Assembly: GCF_009857135.1 (NCBI RefSeq)
Contig: NZ_CP047318.1
Coordinates: forward strand, 5,828,001-5,892,000
Direction of reading: 5' to 3'
Source: Streptomyces sp. HM190
GTDB lineage: Bacteria; Actinomycetota; Actinomycetes; Streptomycetales; Streptomycetaceae
Length of the DNA: 64,000 nucleotides
The notes under the pieces are model-generated. The model was not told where the DNA came from, searched no databases, and was given only the letters and a program-made list of their open reading frames with translations. Shown here one piece after another: positions 1 to 8,634 of the stretch. The position numbers and the translations under genes are program-made. Position 1 is the stretch's first letter; each line of letters begins with the position of its first letter.

Positions 1-798
1 CACCCGTTGGCGCAGGATCCAGCGGTACGGCGTGGTCCCCGTCTCCTGCTGGAAGCGGCGGGCGAACGTTCGCGGCGACATGTGGGCGCGTGCCGCGAGC
101 TGCTCGACGGTGACCTCCTCGTCGAGATGGCGCTCCATCCACGTGAGCACCTCGCCGACCGTGTCGCATTGCGAGCGTGGCAGCGGCCGGTCGATGTACT
201 GGGCCTGGCCCCCGTCCCGGTGCGGTGGCACCACCATCCGCCGGGCGATCTTGTTGGCGACCTCCGGCCCCTGCTCCTTGCGCACGATGTGCAGACACGC
301 GTCGATGCCGGCCGCCGTGCCCGCCGAGGTGATCACCGGGTCCTCGTCCACGTACAGCACGTCCGGCTCCACCACCGCGCGCGGATACTGGCGGGACAGC
401 TCGTCCGAGTGCCGCCAGTGCACCGCGCAGCGCCGGCCGTCCAGCAGACCGGCCGCACCGAGCACGAACACCCCCGAGCACACGCTCAGCACCCGGGCGC
501 CCCGGTCGGTGGCGCGACGCAGCGCGTCCAGCAGGTCCGCCGGATAGATGCGGCGCACATAGCTCTCGCCCGCCGGGACGACGATCAGGTCGGCCTCGTC
601 GAGCCGGTCCAGACCGTACGGCGTCGAGATCGTGAACCCGGCGTGCGTCCGCAGGGTCGGACCCTCCGCGGAGGCGACAGCGAAGTCGTACACGGGCAGA
701 CCCTCGTCGCTGCGGTCCAGACCGAAGACCTCGCAGACGACACCGAGTTCGAAGGGGTGCACGCCGTCCATGAGGACGGCCGCCACGTTGGTCAGCAT
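1..798 (-). CDS. nrdS: AraC/GlxA-type transcriptional regulator (NrdS-like), 3' end cut by window
   Basis: Reading the minus strand from an ATG at 798 gives an uninterrupted frame of 266 codons to the window edge. The first ~170 residues form a DJ-1/PfpI-like domain, with the nucleophile-elbow-type motif VLSVCSGVFVLG. The last ~80 are an AraC helix-turn-helix, seen as VEQLAARAHMSPRTFARRF followed by TTPYRWIL. The C-terminus lies outside the window. In Streptomyces coelicolor an AraC-like gene, nrdS, is reported to follow nrdAB. Position, strand and family fit that, so I use the symbol, but a strong hairpin follows nrdB and about 540 bp separate the two genes, so co-transcription is not obvious here. 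The DNA target cannot be read from the sequence. Confidence 0.8.
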   Translation of the reverse strand, partial: MLTNVAAVLMDGVHPFELGVVCEVFGLDRSDEGLPVYDFAVASAEGPTLRTHAGFTISTPYGLDRLDEADLIVVPAGESYVRRIYPADLLDALRRATDRGARVLSVCSGVFVLGAAGLLDGRRCAVHWRHSDELSRQYPRAVVEPDVLYVDEDPVITSAGTAAGIDACLHIVRKEQGPEVANKIARRMVVPPHRDGGQAQYIDRPLPRSQCDTVGEVLTWMERHLDEEVTVEQLAARAHMSPRTFARRFQQETGTTPYRWILRQRV

Positions 799-891
799 GC
801 CTCCAGTGTGCCCCGGAAGTGGCAGTAATTGAAGGGTGCGCGGCAGTACTGCCACTGTTTGTCAGGAGTGTTCCGCGCGACAGTGGTGTCC

Positions 892-1107
892 ATGAACACC
901 ACACAGCTGCAAGCGCTCATCGGAACACTGGTCGTCGTCGCCATGCTCGCCCTGGTCGTGCTGCCCGCCCTCGTCGGCGTCGCCCATGACCGGCGCGTGG
1001 ACCGGCAGCTCAGGGAGGCGACGGAACGCCAGGCCGCGATCGACGGGGCGCGATCCGAGCGCCCCGCCTCCGCTTCCGCCTCGCGACGCTTCGCCCGCAC
1101 GGTTTGA
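892..1107 (+). CDS. small single-pass membrane protein, unknown function
   Basis: A 71-residue protein starting MNTTQLQALIG. Residues ~8-31 are one strongly hydrophobic segment, followed by a basic stretch (HDRRVDRQ) and a short charged, Ala/Ser/Arg-rich tail. By the positive-inside rule the tail would be cytoplasmic. It is divergent from the AraC-type gene with a 93-bp gap. No clear Shine-Dalgarno lies before the ATG. I do not recognise the family; the coherent TM-plus-tail layout is the main reason to call it a gene. Confidence 0.5.
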   Translation: MNTTQLQALIGTLVVVAMLALVVLPALVGVAHDRRVDRQLREATERQAAIDGARSERPASASASRRFARTV

Positions 1108-1296
1108 TCTCACAGGCGTGCGACACGCGTCCCGCGTCCCTTGTCCCGCGCACGGCGTCACTCGCAGCAGTACCTTCTCCGCCTGCAGTGCCCCCGAGCG
1201 GTGCCTTCGCCGACTGGACCGGCGCCGCCTGGAAGCAGAAGCGGGAGCAGAAGGGGATGGCGCTGCCCGACGCTCACGTGACCCCGGCGGACCGGG

Positions 1297-1334
1297 GCGA
1301 GCCGGCCCCTCCCCCCGAGGCGGAGCCGGCTCGC
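1297..1334 (-). terminator. hairpin terminator after nrdB
   Basis: Perfect 10-bp inverted repeat (GCGAGCCGGC at 1297-1306 against 1325-1334) with an 18-base loop, starting six bases past the nrdB stop. No T-run follows, as is usual in Streptomyces. It would reduce or block read-through from nrdB toward the AraC-type gene. Confidence 0.65.
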
Positions 1335-1339
1335 GGGTT

Positions 1340-2350
1340 CTAGAAGTCCTCGTCCAGGTCGACGGTGCCCTCCACCGCGACCTGGTACGCGGACGGGCGC
1401 CGCTCGAAGAAGTTGGTCAGCTCCTGGACGCCCTGCAGCTCCATGAAGGAGAAGGGGTTCTCCGAGCCGTACACCGGCGCGAAGCCCAGCCGCGTCAGCC
1501 GCTGGTCGGCGACGCACTCCAGGTACTGCCGCATGGAGTCGGTGTTCATGCCCGGCAGGCCGTCACCGCACAGGTCGCGGGCGAACTGCAGCTCGGCCTC
1601 CACGGCCTCCCGCAGCATGTCCGTCACCTGCTGCTGCAGCTCGTCGTCGAAGAGGTCCGGCTCCTCCTTGCGGACGGTGTCGACCACGTCGAACGCGAAG
1701 CTCATGTGCATCGTCTCGTCGCGGAAGACCCAGTTGGTGCCGGTCGCCAGACCGTGCAGCAGACCCCGGCTGCGGAACCAGTAGACGTACGCGAAGGCAC
1801 CGTAGAAGAACAGCCCTTCGATGCACGCCGCGAAGCAGATGAGGTTGAGCAGGAAGCGGCGGCGGTCCGCCCGGGACTCCAGACGGTCCAGCTTCTCCAC
1901 CGAGTCCATCCACCGGAAGCAGAACTCGGCCTTCTCCCGGATGGACGGGATGTTCTCCACCGCCGCGAACGCCGCCGCCCTGTCCTCCGGGTCGGGCAGG
2001 TAGGTGTCCAGCAGCGTCAGGTAGAACTGGACGTGGACGGCCTCCTCGAACAGCTGCCGCGACAGATACAGCCGCGCCTCGGGCGAGTTGATGTGCTTGT
2101 AGAGCGTCAGCACCAGGTTGTTCGCGACGATCGAGTCGCCCGTCGCGAAGAAGGCGACCAGACGGCCGATCAGGTGCTGCTCGGCGGGGCTGAGCTTCGC
2201 GAGGTCGGCGACGTCCGAGTGGAGGTCGACCTCCTCCACGGTCCAGGTGTTCTTGATGGCGTCCCGGTAGCGCTCGTAGAAGTCCGGGTAGCGCATGGGG
2301 CGCAGAGTCAGCTCGAAGCCGGGGTCGAGAAGGTTCTGGGTGCTGGACAT
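1340..2350 (-). CDS. nrdB: class Ia ribonucleotide reductase, small (beta) subunit
   Basis: A 336-residue R2 protein that houses the diiron-tyrosyl radical cofactor and, with NrdA, reduces ribonucleoside diphosphates to deoxyribonucleotides. The ferritin-like helices carry the expected ligands: the VEEVDLHSD region, FFATGDSIVANNL, FEEAVHVQFY (E and H ligands) and FRDETMHMSF (E and H ligands). The acidic C-terminus ending VDLDEDF is the tail that docks on the alpha subunit. The ATG at 2350 overlaps the nrdA stop (TGATG), so translation is probably coupled. A GTG three bases upstream would add one residue. Length is typical of the family. Confidence 0.95.
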   Translation of the reverse strand: MSSTQNLLDPGFELTLRPMRYPDFYERYRDAIKNTWTVEEVDLHSDVADLAKLSPAEQHLIGRLVAFFATGDSIVANNLVLTLYKHINSPEARLYLSRQLFEEAVHVQFYLTLLDTYLPDPEDRAAAFAAVENIPSIREKAEFCFRWMDSVEKLDRLESRADRRRFLLNLICFAACIEGLFFYGAFAYVYWFRSRGLLHGLATGTNWVFRDETMHMSFAFDVVDTVRKEEPDLFDDELQQQVTDMLREAVEAELQFARDLCGDGLPGMNTDSMRQYLECVADQRLTRLGFAPVYGSENPFSFMELQGVQELTNFFERRPSAYQVAVEGTVDLDEDF

Positions 2351-4782
2351 CACTGGCAGGCCTCGCAGGACTCGGGGTTCTCAAGGGAGCAGGCGACGGC
2401 ATCCGGGTCGGCGGCCTGCTGGACGGGGATGGTCTTCCCGGACTGGGTGGGGAGCTGCGTCCGCGCCTGGCCCTGGCCCTGGGCGGCGCGGGCGATACGG
2501 GTCGCCGGGCGCGAGCGCAGGTAGTACGTCGTCTTCAGCCCCGACTTCCAGACGTACGCGTACATCGAGGAGAGCTTGCCGATGGTCGGCGTCTCCAGGA
2601 ACAGGTTCAGCGACTGGGCCTGGTCGAGATACGGCGTGCGGGCGGCGGCCATGTCGATCAGTCCGCGCTGGGGGATCTCCCAGGCGGTGCGGTACAAGGC
2701 CCGGACGTCGGCGGGGATCCACGCGAAGTCCTGCACCGAGCCGTTCGAGTCGCGCAGCGCCTCACGGGTGCGGGCGTCCCAGACGCCCAGCTCCTTGAGG
2801 TCCTTCACCAGGTAGGAGTTGACCTGGAGGAACTCACCGGAGAGAGTCTCCCGCTTGAACAGGTTGGACACCTGCGGCTCGATGCACTCGTACACACCGG
2901 CGATGGAGGCGATGGTCGCCGTGGGCGCGATGGCGAGGAGCAGCGAGTTACGCATGCCGACGGCGGCGACGCGCTCGCGCAGGGCCGCCCAGCGCTCCGG
3001 CCAGGTGAACTCCACGCCGTAGTGGTCGGGATGCAGCACACCGCGGGCCGTCCGGGTCTTCTCCCAGGCCGGCAGCGGGCCGTTGCGCTCGGCGAGGTCG
3101 GTGGACGCCTCGTACGCGGCGAGCATGATGCGCTCGGCGATACGGGTGGACAGGGCCTTCGCCTCGGCCGAGTCGAACGGTAGCCGCAGCTTGAAGAAGA
3201 CGTCCTGCAGGCCCATCGCGCCGAGGCCCACGGGGCGCCACTTGGCGTTGGACCGGCCCGCCTGCTCGGTCGGGTAGAAGTTGATGTCGACGACCCGGTC
3301 CAGGAAGGTCACGGCCGTGCGGACGGTCTCGTCCAGCCGCCGCCAGTCCAGGTCCCCGGTCGTGACGTCGACGAAGGCGCCCAGGTTCACCGAGCCCAGG
3401 TTGCAGACCGCCGTCTCACCGTCGTCGGTGACCTCCAGGATCTCCGTGCACAGGTTGGAGGAGTGGACGACGTGGCCCGGCTCGGCGGTCTGGTTGGCGG
3501 TGCGGTTGGCGGCGTCCTTGAACGTCATCCAGCCGTTGCCGGTCTGCGCGAGCGTCCGCATCATGCGGCCGTACAGGTCACGGGCCGGGATGGTCTTCCG
3601 TGCCAGCCCGTCCGCCTCCGCCTTGCGGTACGCGGCGTCGAACTCCGCGCCCCACAGGTCGACCAGCTCGGGCACGTCCGCCGGGGAGAACAGCGACCAC
3701 TGCTCGTCCGCGTTGACCCGGCGCATGAACTCGTCCGGGACCCAGTGCGCCAGGTTCAGGTTGTGGGTACGGCGGGCGTCCTCACCGGTGTTGTCCCGCA
3801 GCTCCAGGAACTCCTCGATGTCGGAGTGCCAGGTCTCCAGGTAGACCGCTGCCGCGCCCTTGCGCCGGCCGCCCTGGTTCACGGCGGCGACCGAGGCGTC
3901 CAGCGTCTTCAGGAACGGCACGATGCCGTTGGAGTGCCCGTTGGTGCCCCGGATCAGCGAACCCCGTGAACGGATGCGGGAGTACGACAGGCCGATGCCG
4001 CCGGCGTGTTTCGAGAGGCGGGCCACCTGGTGGTAGCGGTCGTAGATGGAGTCCAGCTCGTCCAGCGGGGAGTCGAGGAGGTAGCAGGACGACATCTGGG
4101 GGTGCCGCGTACCGGAGTTGAAGAGGGTGGGGGAGGAGGGCAGGTAGTCGAGGCGGCTCATGAGCCCGTACAGTGCGGCGACCTCGTCCACGGACCGCGC
4201 CGTGTCGTCCTCGGCGAGACCACTGGCCACCCGCAGCATGAAGTGCTGCGGGGTCTCCACGACCTTGCGGGTGATCGGGTGCCTGAGGAGGTAGCGGCTG
4301 TGGAGCGTGCGCAGCCCGAAGTAGCCGAACCGGTCGTCGGCGGCCGGGTCGACGAGCGCGTCGAGCCGTTCGCCGTGCAGGCGCACGAACTCCGCCGTGC
4401 GGTCGGCGACGAGCCCTTCCCGGTGGCCCACGGCGACGGACTCCGTGAACGTCGTGACGCCCTGGGAGGTGGCCTCGGCGCGGATGGAGATCGTCAGCAG
4501 GCGGGCGGCCAGCTTCGAGTAGGCGGGGTCCTCGGAGATGAGGCCGGCGGCCGCCTCCGTGGCCAGCTCGCGCAGCTCCGTCTCGTCCGCCCGCGTGGAC
4601 CGGCCGCGCAGCGCGGCGGCGGCGACCCGGCCGGGGTCGGCGTCGGGGAGGTCGGCGGTCAGCTCGGTCAGGGTCCGCAGCAACGCGGCACCGGGACCGT
4701 CGGTCTCCGTCGCCGGGGTGGCGGAAGCCGGTCCGGCGGTGGCCGGGGTGGCTGAAACCGGGTCGGCTGGCGCGATGGTCAC
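2350..4782 (-). CDS. nrdA: class Ia ribonucleotide reductase, large (alpha) subunit
   Basis: An 810-residue catalytic subunit. GTG at 4782 is chosen because GAGGGAGAG lies just upstream. The open frame continues back to 5097, but that part overlaps the cobalamin riboswitch and is very unlikely to be translated. After a low-complexity Ala/Pro/Thr N-terminus come the reductase domains: SSPTLFNSGTRHPQMSSCYL holds one redox-active cysteine, NLCTEI the radical-site region and TNGHSNGIVPFLKTLDASV part of the barrel. The C-terminal SCEACQ is the CxxC pair that shuttles electrons from thioredoxin/glutaredoxin. It forms an operon with nrdB. The class-independent alternative in streptomycetes is the B12-dependent NrdJ, which fits the riboswitch upstream. 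Confidence 0.95.
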   Translation of the reverse strand: MTIAPADPVSATPATAGPASATPATETDGPGAALLRTLTELTADLPDADPGRVAAAALRGRSTRADETELRELATEAAAGLISEDPAYSKLAARLLTISIRAEATSQGVTTFTESVAVGHREGLVADRTAEFVRLHGERLDALVDPAADDRFGYFGLRTLHSRYLLRHPITRKVVETPQHFMLRVASGLAEDDTARSVDEVAALYGLMSRLDYLPSSPTLFNSGTRHPQMSSCYLLDSPLDELDSIYDRYHQVARLSKHAGGIGLSYSRIRSRGSLIRGTNGHSNGIVPFLKTLDASVAAVNQGGRRKGAAAVYLETWHSDIEEFLELRDNTGEDARRTHNLNLAHWVPDEFMRRVNADEQWSLFSPADVPELVDLWGAEFDAAYRKAEADGLARKTIPARDLYGRMMRTLAQTGNGWMTFKDAANRTANQTAEPGHVVHSSNLCTEILEVTDDGETAVCNLGSVNLGAFVDVTTGDLDWRRLDETVRTAVTFLDRVVDINFYPTEQAGRSNAKWRPVGLGAMGLQDVFFKLRLPFDSAEAKALSTRIAERIMLAAYEASTDLAERNGPLPAWEKTRTARGVLHPDHYGVEFTWPERWAALRERVAAVGMRNSLLLAIAPTATIASIAGVYECIEPQVSNLFKRETLSGEFLQVNSYLVKDLKELGVWDARTREALRDSNGSVQDFAWIPADVRALYRTAWEIPQRGLIDMAAARTPYLDQAQSLNLFLETPTIGKLSSMYAYVWKSGLKTTYYLRSRPATRIARAAQGQGQARTQLPTQSGKTIPVQQAADPDAVACSLENPESCEACQ

Positions 4783-4914
4783 GTGGGGGCTCTCCCTCGC
4801 TCGGCACGGGGCCGCGCGGAAGGCAGGCAGCAGCACACGAGCGCACGGGGGCGTCGCGTCCACCGGCCCATTCCACGAGGCCCGGACGTCAGGGCACCCG
4901 GACCGGACGGCCGG

Positions 4915-5045
4915 GCGCACTGTCGGCAGGTCCTCGGACTGGACTCGCGTGCGAAGACACGCAAGTACACCGTTGCGGGACAGTTCCGGATTCGCACCGG
5001 ATTCCCCTGCGGCGACAGCGAGCATGAGCATACATCTTGTGTTGG
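4915..5045 (-). promoter_or_regulatory. cobalamin (adenosylcobalamin) riboswitch in the nrdA leader
   Basis: Read on the minus strand, the conserved aptamer blocks appear in order: GAATCCGGTGCGAATCCGG (about 4986-5004), ACTGTCCCGCAACGGT (4969-4984), a variable stem, and the B12-box segment GTCCGAGGACCTGCCGACA (4921-4939). GC-rich inverted repeats between 4860 and 4920 could form the expression platform. In S. coelicolor this class of riboswitch turns nrdAB off when B12 allows the NrdJ enzyme to work. Aptamer limits are approximate. Confidence 0.9.
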
Positions 5046-5093
5046 GCCGCCGGTCCACCACCAGATGTTGTGTCGCGGCGACTTCGGAGCGTG

Positions 5094-5600
5094 TCATAGC
5101 GTCAACTCATAGGTGAGCAGCGTCAGGTCCGGGAGGTGCGGGACGGGGCTCCAGTCGCGGGCCGGCGTGCGAACGAAGCCCAGGCGTTCGTAGATGCGGT
5201 GGGCGGAGTGCATGGCCCGCTGGGTCGAGAGCACGACCCGTACGCAGCCCTCGACGGCTCTGGCGCGCTCGACGCAGTCACGTACGAGGGCCTCGCCGAT
5301 GCCGCGGCCGCGGGCGGCGTGATCGACCGCCAGCATCCGGATCTCGGCCTCCCCGGTGGTGGCGATATCGGCCATGGCGCCTCCGTCCGGGACGAAGGTC
5401 ACCCCGCCGACCACCCGCCCCTCCGCCACGGCGACGAGCACCTCGGCCGCGACGGCCCGCTTCGCCACGTCCCGCAGTTCGCCGAGGTAGGCGTCGCTCT
5501 CGCCGAAGTCGAGCAGTCCGTCCGTCAGGTAGGCCTGCGCGGTGATGTCGCCGAGGTCGGTGTACTCGTCGGGGGAGAGGGGCCTGATCGTGATGTCCAT
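5094..5600 (-). CDS. GNAT-family N-acetyltransferase
   Basis: A 168-residue protein beginning MDITIRPLSPDEY at the ATG at 5600. The acetyl-CoA pyrophosphate loop is visible as RMLAVDHAARGRGIGEALV (motif A, R-x-x-G-x-G/A), followed by the motif B region AHRIYERLGFVRTPARDW. The single GNAT domain fills the whole protein. Substrate is unknown. It ends just upstream of the nrdA leader on the same strand, but is separated from nrdA by the riboswitch and its presumed promoter, so it is probably not in that operon. Confidence 0.85.
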   Translation of the reverse strand: MDITIRPLSPDEYTDLGDITAQAYLTDGLLDFGESDAYLGELRDVAKRAVAAEVLVAVAEGRVVGGVTFVPDGGAMADIATTGEAEIRMLAVDHAARGRGIGEALVRDCVERARAVEGCVRVVLSTQRAMHSAHRIYERLGFVRTPARDWSPVPHLPDLTLLTYELTL

Positions 5601-5677
5601 GGAACGCAGTCTGCACGAGGAGGCGGGGGGCAGGTCCGCGGTTGTCCACAGGGACGGTTGATCATGTGATAGTCCGT

Positions 5678-5719
5678 GCGGCTGGCGGCTGGCGGCTGGC
5701 GGCTGGCGGCTGGCGGCTG
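5678..5719. repeat. six tandem 7-bp repeats
   Basis: GCGGCTG is repeated six times without interruption between the nucleoside hydrolase and GNAT genes. Nothing suggests that it is translated. Such simple arrays are prone to copy-number change. Confidence 0.9.
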
Positions 5720-5782
5720 TGGGCGGGGCAGCGGCTGAGGCCGAGTCGGGTGGGCGCAGTGGCGGCAGCGGCGGCGGGTCGG

Positions 5783-6772
5783 TCAGGGCAGAGCCGGCCA
5801 GTGCGGCAGCGTCGTCACGAAGTGGTCGCTGAAGTCGCGGGGCCCCGGGCCGAGGGCGACGCGGCCGGTGACGCGGAGGCGAGCCGTCAAGGAGGGGGAT
5901 TCGGAGTAGTGGACGCGCCGGGCGCCGACCGGTACGAACACGGTCTGGCCGCGCGTGAGTTCGCTCGCGCACTCCACGATCACGGCCCCCTCGGCGGTTG
6001 CCACGAACGCCTCGTCCCCGCACACTCCCACCGCCAGCGGATCGTGCAGTGGACACGTGCCGTCCCCGCCGTGGCGGGTGTAGGCCTTCGTGTACGTCCG
6101 CATCAGCCGGGCGGCGAGCGCCGTGCCCGGGCCCGCCGCCTCCAGCGCCGCGAGGTCCGCGGGGCGGAACAGCCAGCGGTGGGAGGCGTCCAGGTCGACC
6201 ATCGTGAAGGGGATGCCGGAGGAGAGCACGATCTCGGCGGCGTCCGGGTCGGACCAGATGTTGAACTCGGCAACCGGGGTGACGTTCCCCGGTACCTGCG
6301 CGGCGCCGCCCATGAACACGAACTTCGCGACGCGACGGGCGAACCCGGGATCCTCCAGCAGGGCGATCGCGACGTTCGTGAGCGGGCCGGTGGCGCACAC
6401 CGTCAATTCGCCCTCGTGCTCGCGGGACAGGCGCAGCAGGGCCTGCGCGGAGGACTCCGTGGGGTGCGGGGCGGTGGAGTCGGGCAGGGACTCCTCGCCG
6501 AGGCCCGCCCGGCCGTGGAAGGCGGTCGCCTCGCGGTAGGGAAGGCGGGAGAGGGCGCGGCCCGCGCCCCGGTGAACGGGGACGTCGGCGTCGATGCGGA
6601 GGGCTCGGGCCAGGGAGCGGGCGTTGCGGTAGGTGGCGTCGGCGGGGAGGTTGCCGCCGACCGAGGTGTAGGCCTTCAGGTCCCACAGGCCCGTCCCGAG
6701 GAGGTACTGCAGGGCTACGGCGTCGTCGATACCGGGGTCGCTGTCCAGGACGATCGGTGAGCGGACGGTCAC
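5783..6772 (-). CDS. inosine/uridine-preferring nucleoside hydrolase
   Basis: A 329-residue enzyme of the IU-nucleoside hydrolase fold, which splits N-glycosidic bonds of ribonucleosides in salvage. The Ca2+-binding aspartate cluster is clear in VLDSDPGIDDAVAL near the N-terminus. ATGPLTNVA, FMGGAAQVPGN and EFNIWSDPDAA follow, and the last metal Asp is in LHDPLAV. GTG at 6772 is chosen because homologues begin just before the DxDPGxDD motif. The frame is open back to 6856, but that extension looks non-homologous. No strong Shine-Dalgarno is visible, so the start is the weak point. No signal peptide, hence cytoplasmic. Substrate preference cannot be read from sequence. Confidence 0.88.
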   Translation of the reverse strand: MTVRSPIVLDSDPGIDDAVALQYLLGTGLWDLKAYTSVGGNLPADATYRNARSLARALRIDADVPVHRGAGRALSRLPYREATAFHGRAGLGEESLPDSTAPHPTESSAQALLRLSREHEGELTVCATGPLTNVAIALLEDPGFARRVAKFVFMGGAAQVPGNVTPVAEFNIWSDPDAAEIVLSSGIPFTMVDLDASHRWLFRPADLAALEAAGPGTALAARLMRTYTKAYTRHGGDGTCPLHDPLAVGVCGDEAFVATAEGAVIVECASELTRGQTVFVPVGARRVHYSESPSLTARLRVTGRVALGPGPRDFSDHFVTTLPHWPALP

Positions 6773-6924
6773 GGGGCAAGGGTAGCCGGGGGCGCGCCTG
6801 CCGCCGCTGTCCTCGTCGTCGAGAGCTGTGCCCCTCGGGTCCCCTTCAGGTCCCACGGTCGCCTCCGCACACGGGAGTCCGGTTGCCCGGCGTGTGCGGG
6901 TTCGTCATGGTCGCTCGCGCAGTT

Positions 6925-6989
6925 CCCCGCGCCCCCTCCGGGCCTTCGGCCCGCGGGAAAGGACCAGGCCCTTGCCCGGGGGCGCGGGG
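6925..6989 (-). terminator. double hairpin downstream of the SSS permease gene
   Basis: An outer perfect 12-bp stem (CCCCGCGCCCCC at 6925-6936 with 6978-6989) encloses a smaller stem-loop (CGGGCC/GGCCCG, 6939-6953). It lies just past the permease stop and resembles the GC-rich intergenic hairpins common in Streptomyces. Confidence 0.6.
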
Positions 6990-7005
6990 TCTGCGCGTCA
7001 GAGCG

Positions 7006-8634
7006 TCAGTGACTCGAACCGGCCGTCGCCGGCGGCAGTTCCACCTGGACGCCCGCGTCGCCCGCGTCGGCCGTGTAGTCGCTCGGCTTGGTCTCGTCGA
7101 TGCCGTCGGGGGCCTTGGCCGCCCGGAGGACGAAGGTGAGGACCACGGTGACGACGGCGTTGAGGACGAACGCCGTGAGGCCGATGTAGCCGATCTCGCC
7201 GATGCCGGGGATCTCCGCGGAGGAGCCGCCGAAGTGCTTCTGGGTCGGCGACGACACGTTCCACGCGGCGACCGTCCCGTAGATCATGCCGACCGCCCAG
7301 CCGGCGAGCAGGGCCCAGCGGTGGCACCAGCGGGTGAAGAGGCCACCGACCAGGGCCGGGAAGGTCTGGAGGATCCAGATGCCGCCGAGGAGCTGGAAGT
7401 TGATGGCGACCGTCTTGTCCATCGTCAGCACGAAGACCAGCGCGCCGACCTTCACCAGCAGCGACACCAGCTTGGAGACCTTCGTCTCCTGCGCGGGGGT
7501 GGCGTCCGGCTTGATGAAGTCCTTGTAGATGTTGCGCGTGAAGAGGTTCGCCGCGGCGATGGACATGATCGCCGCCGGTACCAGCGCGCCGATGCCGATC
7601 GCCGCGAAGGCCACACCCGCGAACCAGTCCGGGAACATGGTCTCGAACAACTGCGGGATCGCCAGCTGCCCGTTCTGCACCTTGATCCCGGCCGCGATCG
7701 CCATGAAGCCCAGCAGCGCCAGCAGGCCCAGCATCAGCGAGTACAGCGGCAGGATCGTGGTGTTGCGCCGGATGACCTCGCGGCTCTTCGAGGACAGCGT
7801 CGCGGTGATCGAGTGCGGGTACATGAAGAGCGCGAGCGCCGAGCCGAGCGCCAGGGTCGCGTACGTCCACTGATTGGCGTCGCCTGGGACCAGGGCCCCG
7901 CGCGGCGCGCCCGTCGCCGGGTTGGTCTGGCCGTACGCCTCGCTCGCCTTGGCGAAGATGTCGTCGAAGCCGCCCAGCTTGATCGGGATGTAGATGATCG
8001 CCACCGCGATGACGATGTAGATCAGCGTGTCCTTCACGAACGCGATCAGCGCGGGGGCGCGGAGGCCGGAGGAGTAGGTGTACGCGGCCAGGACGCCGAA
8101 GGCGATCAGCAGCGGCAGGTCCTTGATGAACCAGTTGGTGTTCTCACCGCCGCCGACACCCATCACGTCCAGCACGGCCTGGATGCCGACGAGCTGGAGC
8201 GCGATGTAGGGCATCGTCGCCAGAATGCCGGTCAGGGCCACCGCGAGCGACAGGCCCTTCGACCCGAAGCGGCCGCGGACGAAGTCCGACGTGGTCACGT
8301 ACCCGTGCCGGTGCGACACCGACCACAGGCGCGGCAGGAACGTGAAGATGAGCGGGTACACGAGGATCGTGTAGGGCACCGCGAAGAAGCCGGCCGCGCC
8401 CGCCGCGTAGATCGCCGCCGGTACTGCGACGAAGGTGTACGCGGTGTAGAGGTCGCCGCCGAGCAGGAACCAGGTGATCCAGGTGCCGAACGACCTTCCG
8501 CCCAGCCCCCATTCGTCGAGGCTGTGCTCGTTCTCGGCCTTGCGCCACCGGGCGGCCATGAAACCCATGACCGTGACGGCCAGGAAGAAGAAGATGAAGA
8601 CGGCGAGTGCCACGCCGTTCACGCCGTCCTTCAC
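7006..8634 (-). CDS. mctP: sodium:solute symporter, MctP-like monocarboxylate permease
   Basis: A 542-residue polytopic membrane protein of the SSS family with about 13 hydrophobic segments. Family features include FLLGGDLYTAYTFVAVPAAIYA near TM2 and LVGIQAVLDVMGV after TM4. The long match in style to bacterial MctP permeases (lactate, pyruvate, acetate uptake) supports the symbol, but the substrate is inferred. The GTG start at 8634 overlaps the stop of the DUF3311 gene by four bases (GTGA), so the two are translationally coupled. DUF3311-SSS pairs are common in actinobacteria, the small protein probably being an accessory subunit. A double hairpin follows the stop. Confidence 0.85.
   Translation of the reverse strand: MKDGVNGVALAVFIFFFLAVTVMGFMAARWRKAENEHSLDEWGLGGRSFGTWITWFLLGGDLYTAYTFVAVPAAIYAAGAAGFFAVPYTILVYPLIFTFLPRLWSVSHRHGYVTTSDFVRGRFGSKGLSLAVALTGILATMPYIALQLVGIQAVLDVMGVGGGENTNWFIKDLPLLIAFGVLAAYTYSSGLRAPALIAFVKDTLIYIVIAVAIIYIPIKLGGFDDIFAKASEAYGQTNPATGAPRGALVPGDANQWTYATLALGSALALFMYPHSITATLSSKSREVIRRNTTILPLYSLMLGLLALLGFMAIAAGIKVQNGQLAIPQLFETMFPDWFAGVAFAAIGIGALVPAAIMSIAAANLFTRNIYKDFIKPDATPAQETKVSKLVSLLVKVGALVFVLTMDKTVAINFQLLGGIWILQTFPALVGGLFTRWCHRWALLAGWAVGMIYGTVAAWNVSSPTQKHFGGSSAEIPGIGEIGYIGLTAFVLNAVVTVVLTFVLRAAKAPDGIDETKPSDYTADAGDAGVQVELPPATAGSSH

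Noticed and set aside
986..2524. 512-codon plus-strand frame opposite nrdB and nrdA
   Set aside because: Antisense shadow of two certain genes, with a composition typical of high-GC complementary strands (Arg, Val and Leu rich) and no domain.
4783..5097. N-terminal extension of nrdA
   Set aside because: It overlaps the riboswitch aptamer and lacks reductase similarity; GTG 4782 has a good Shine-Dalgarno.
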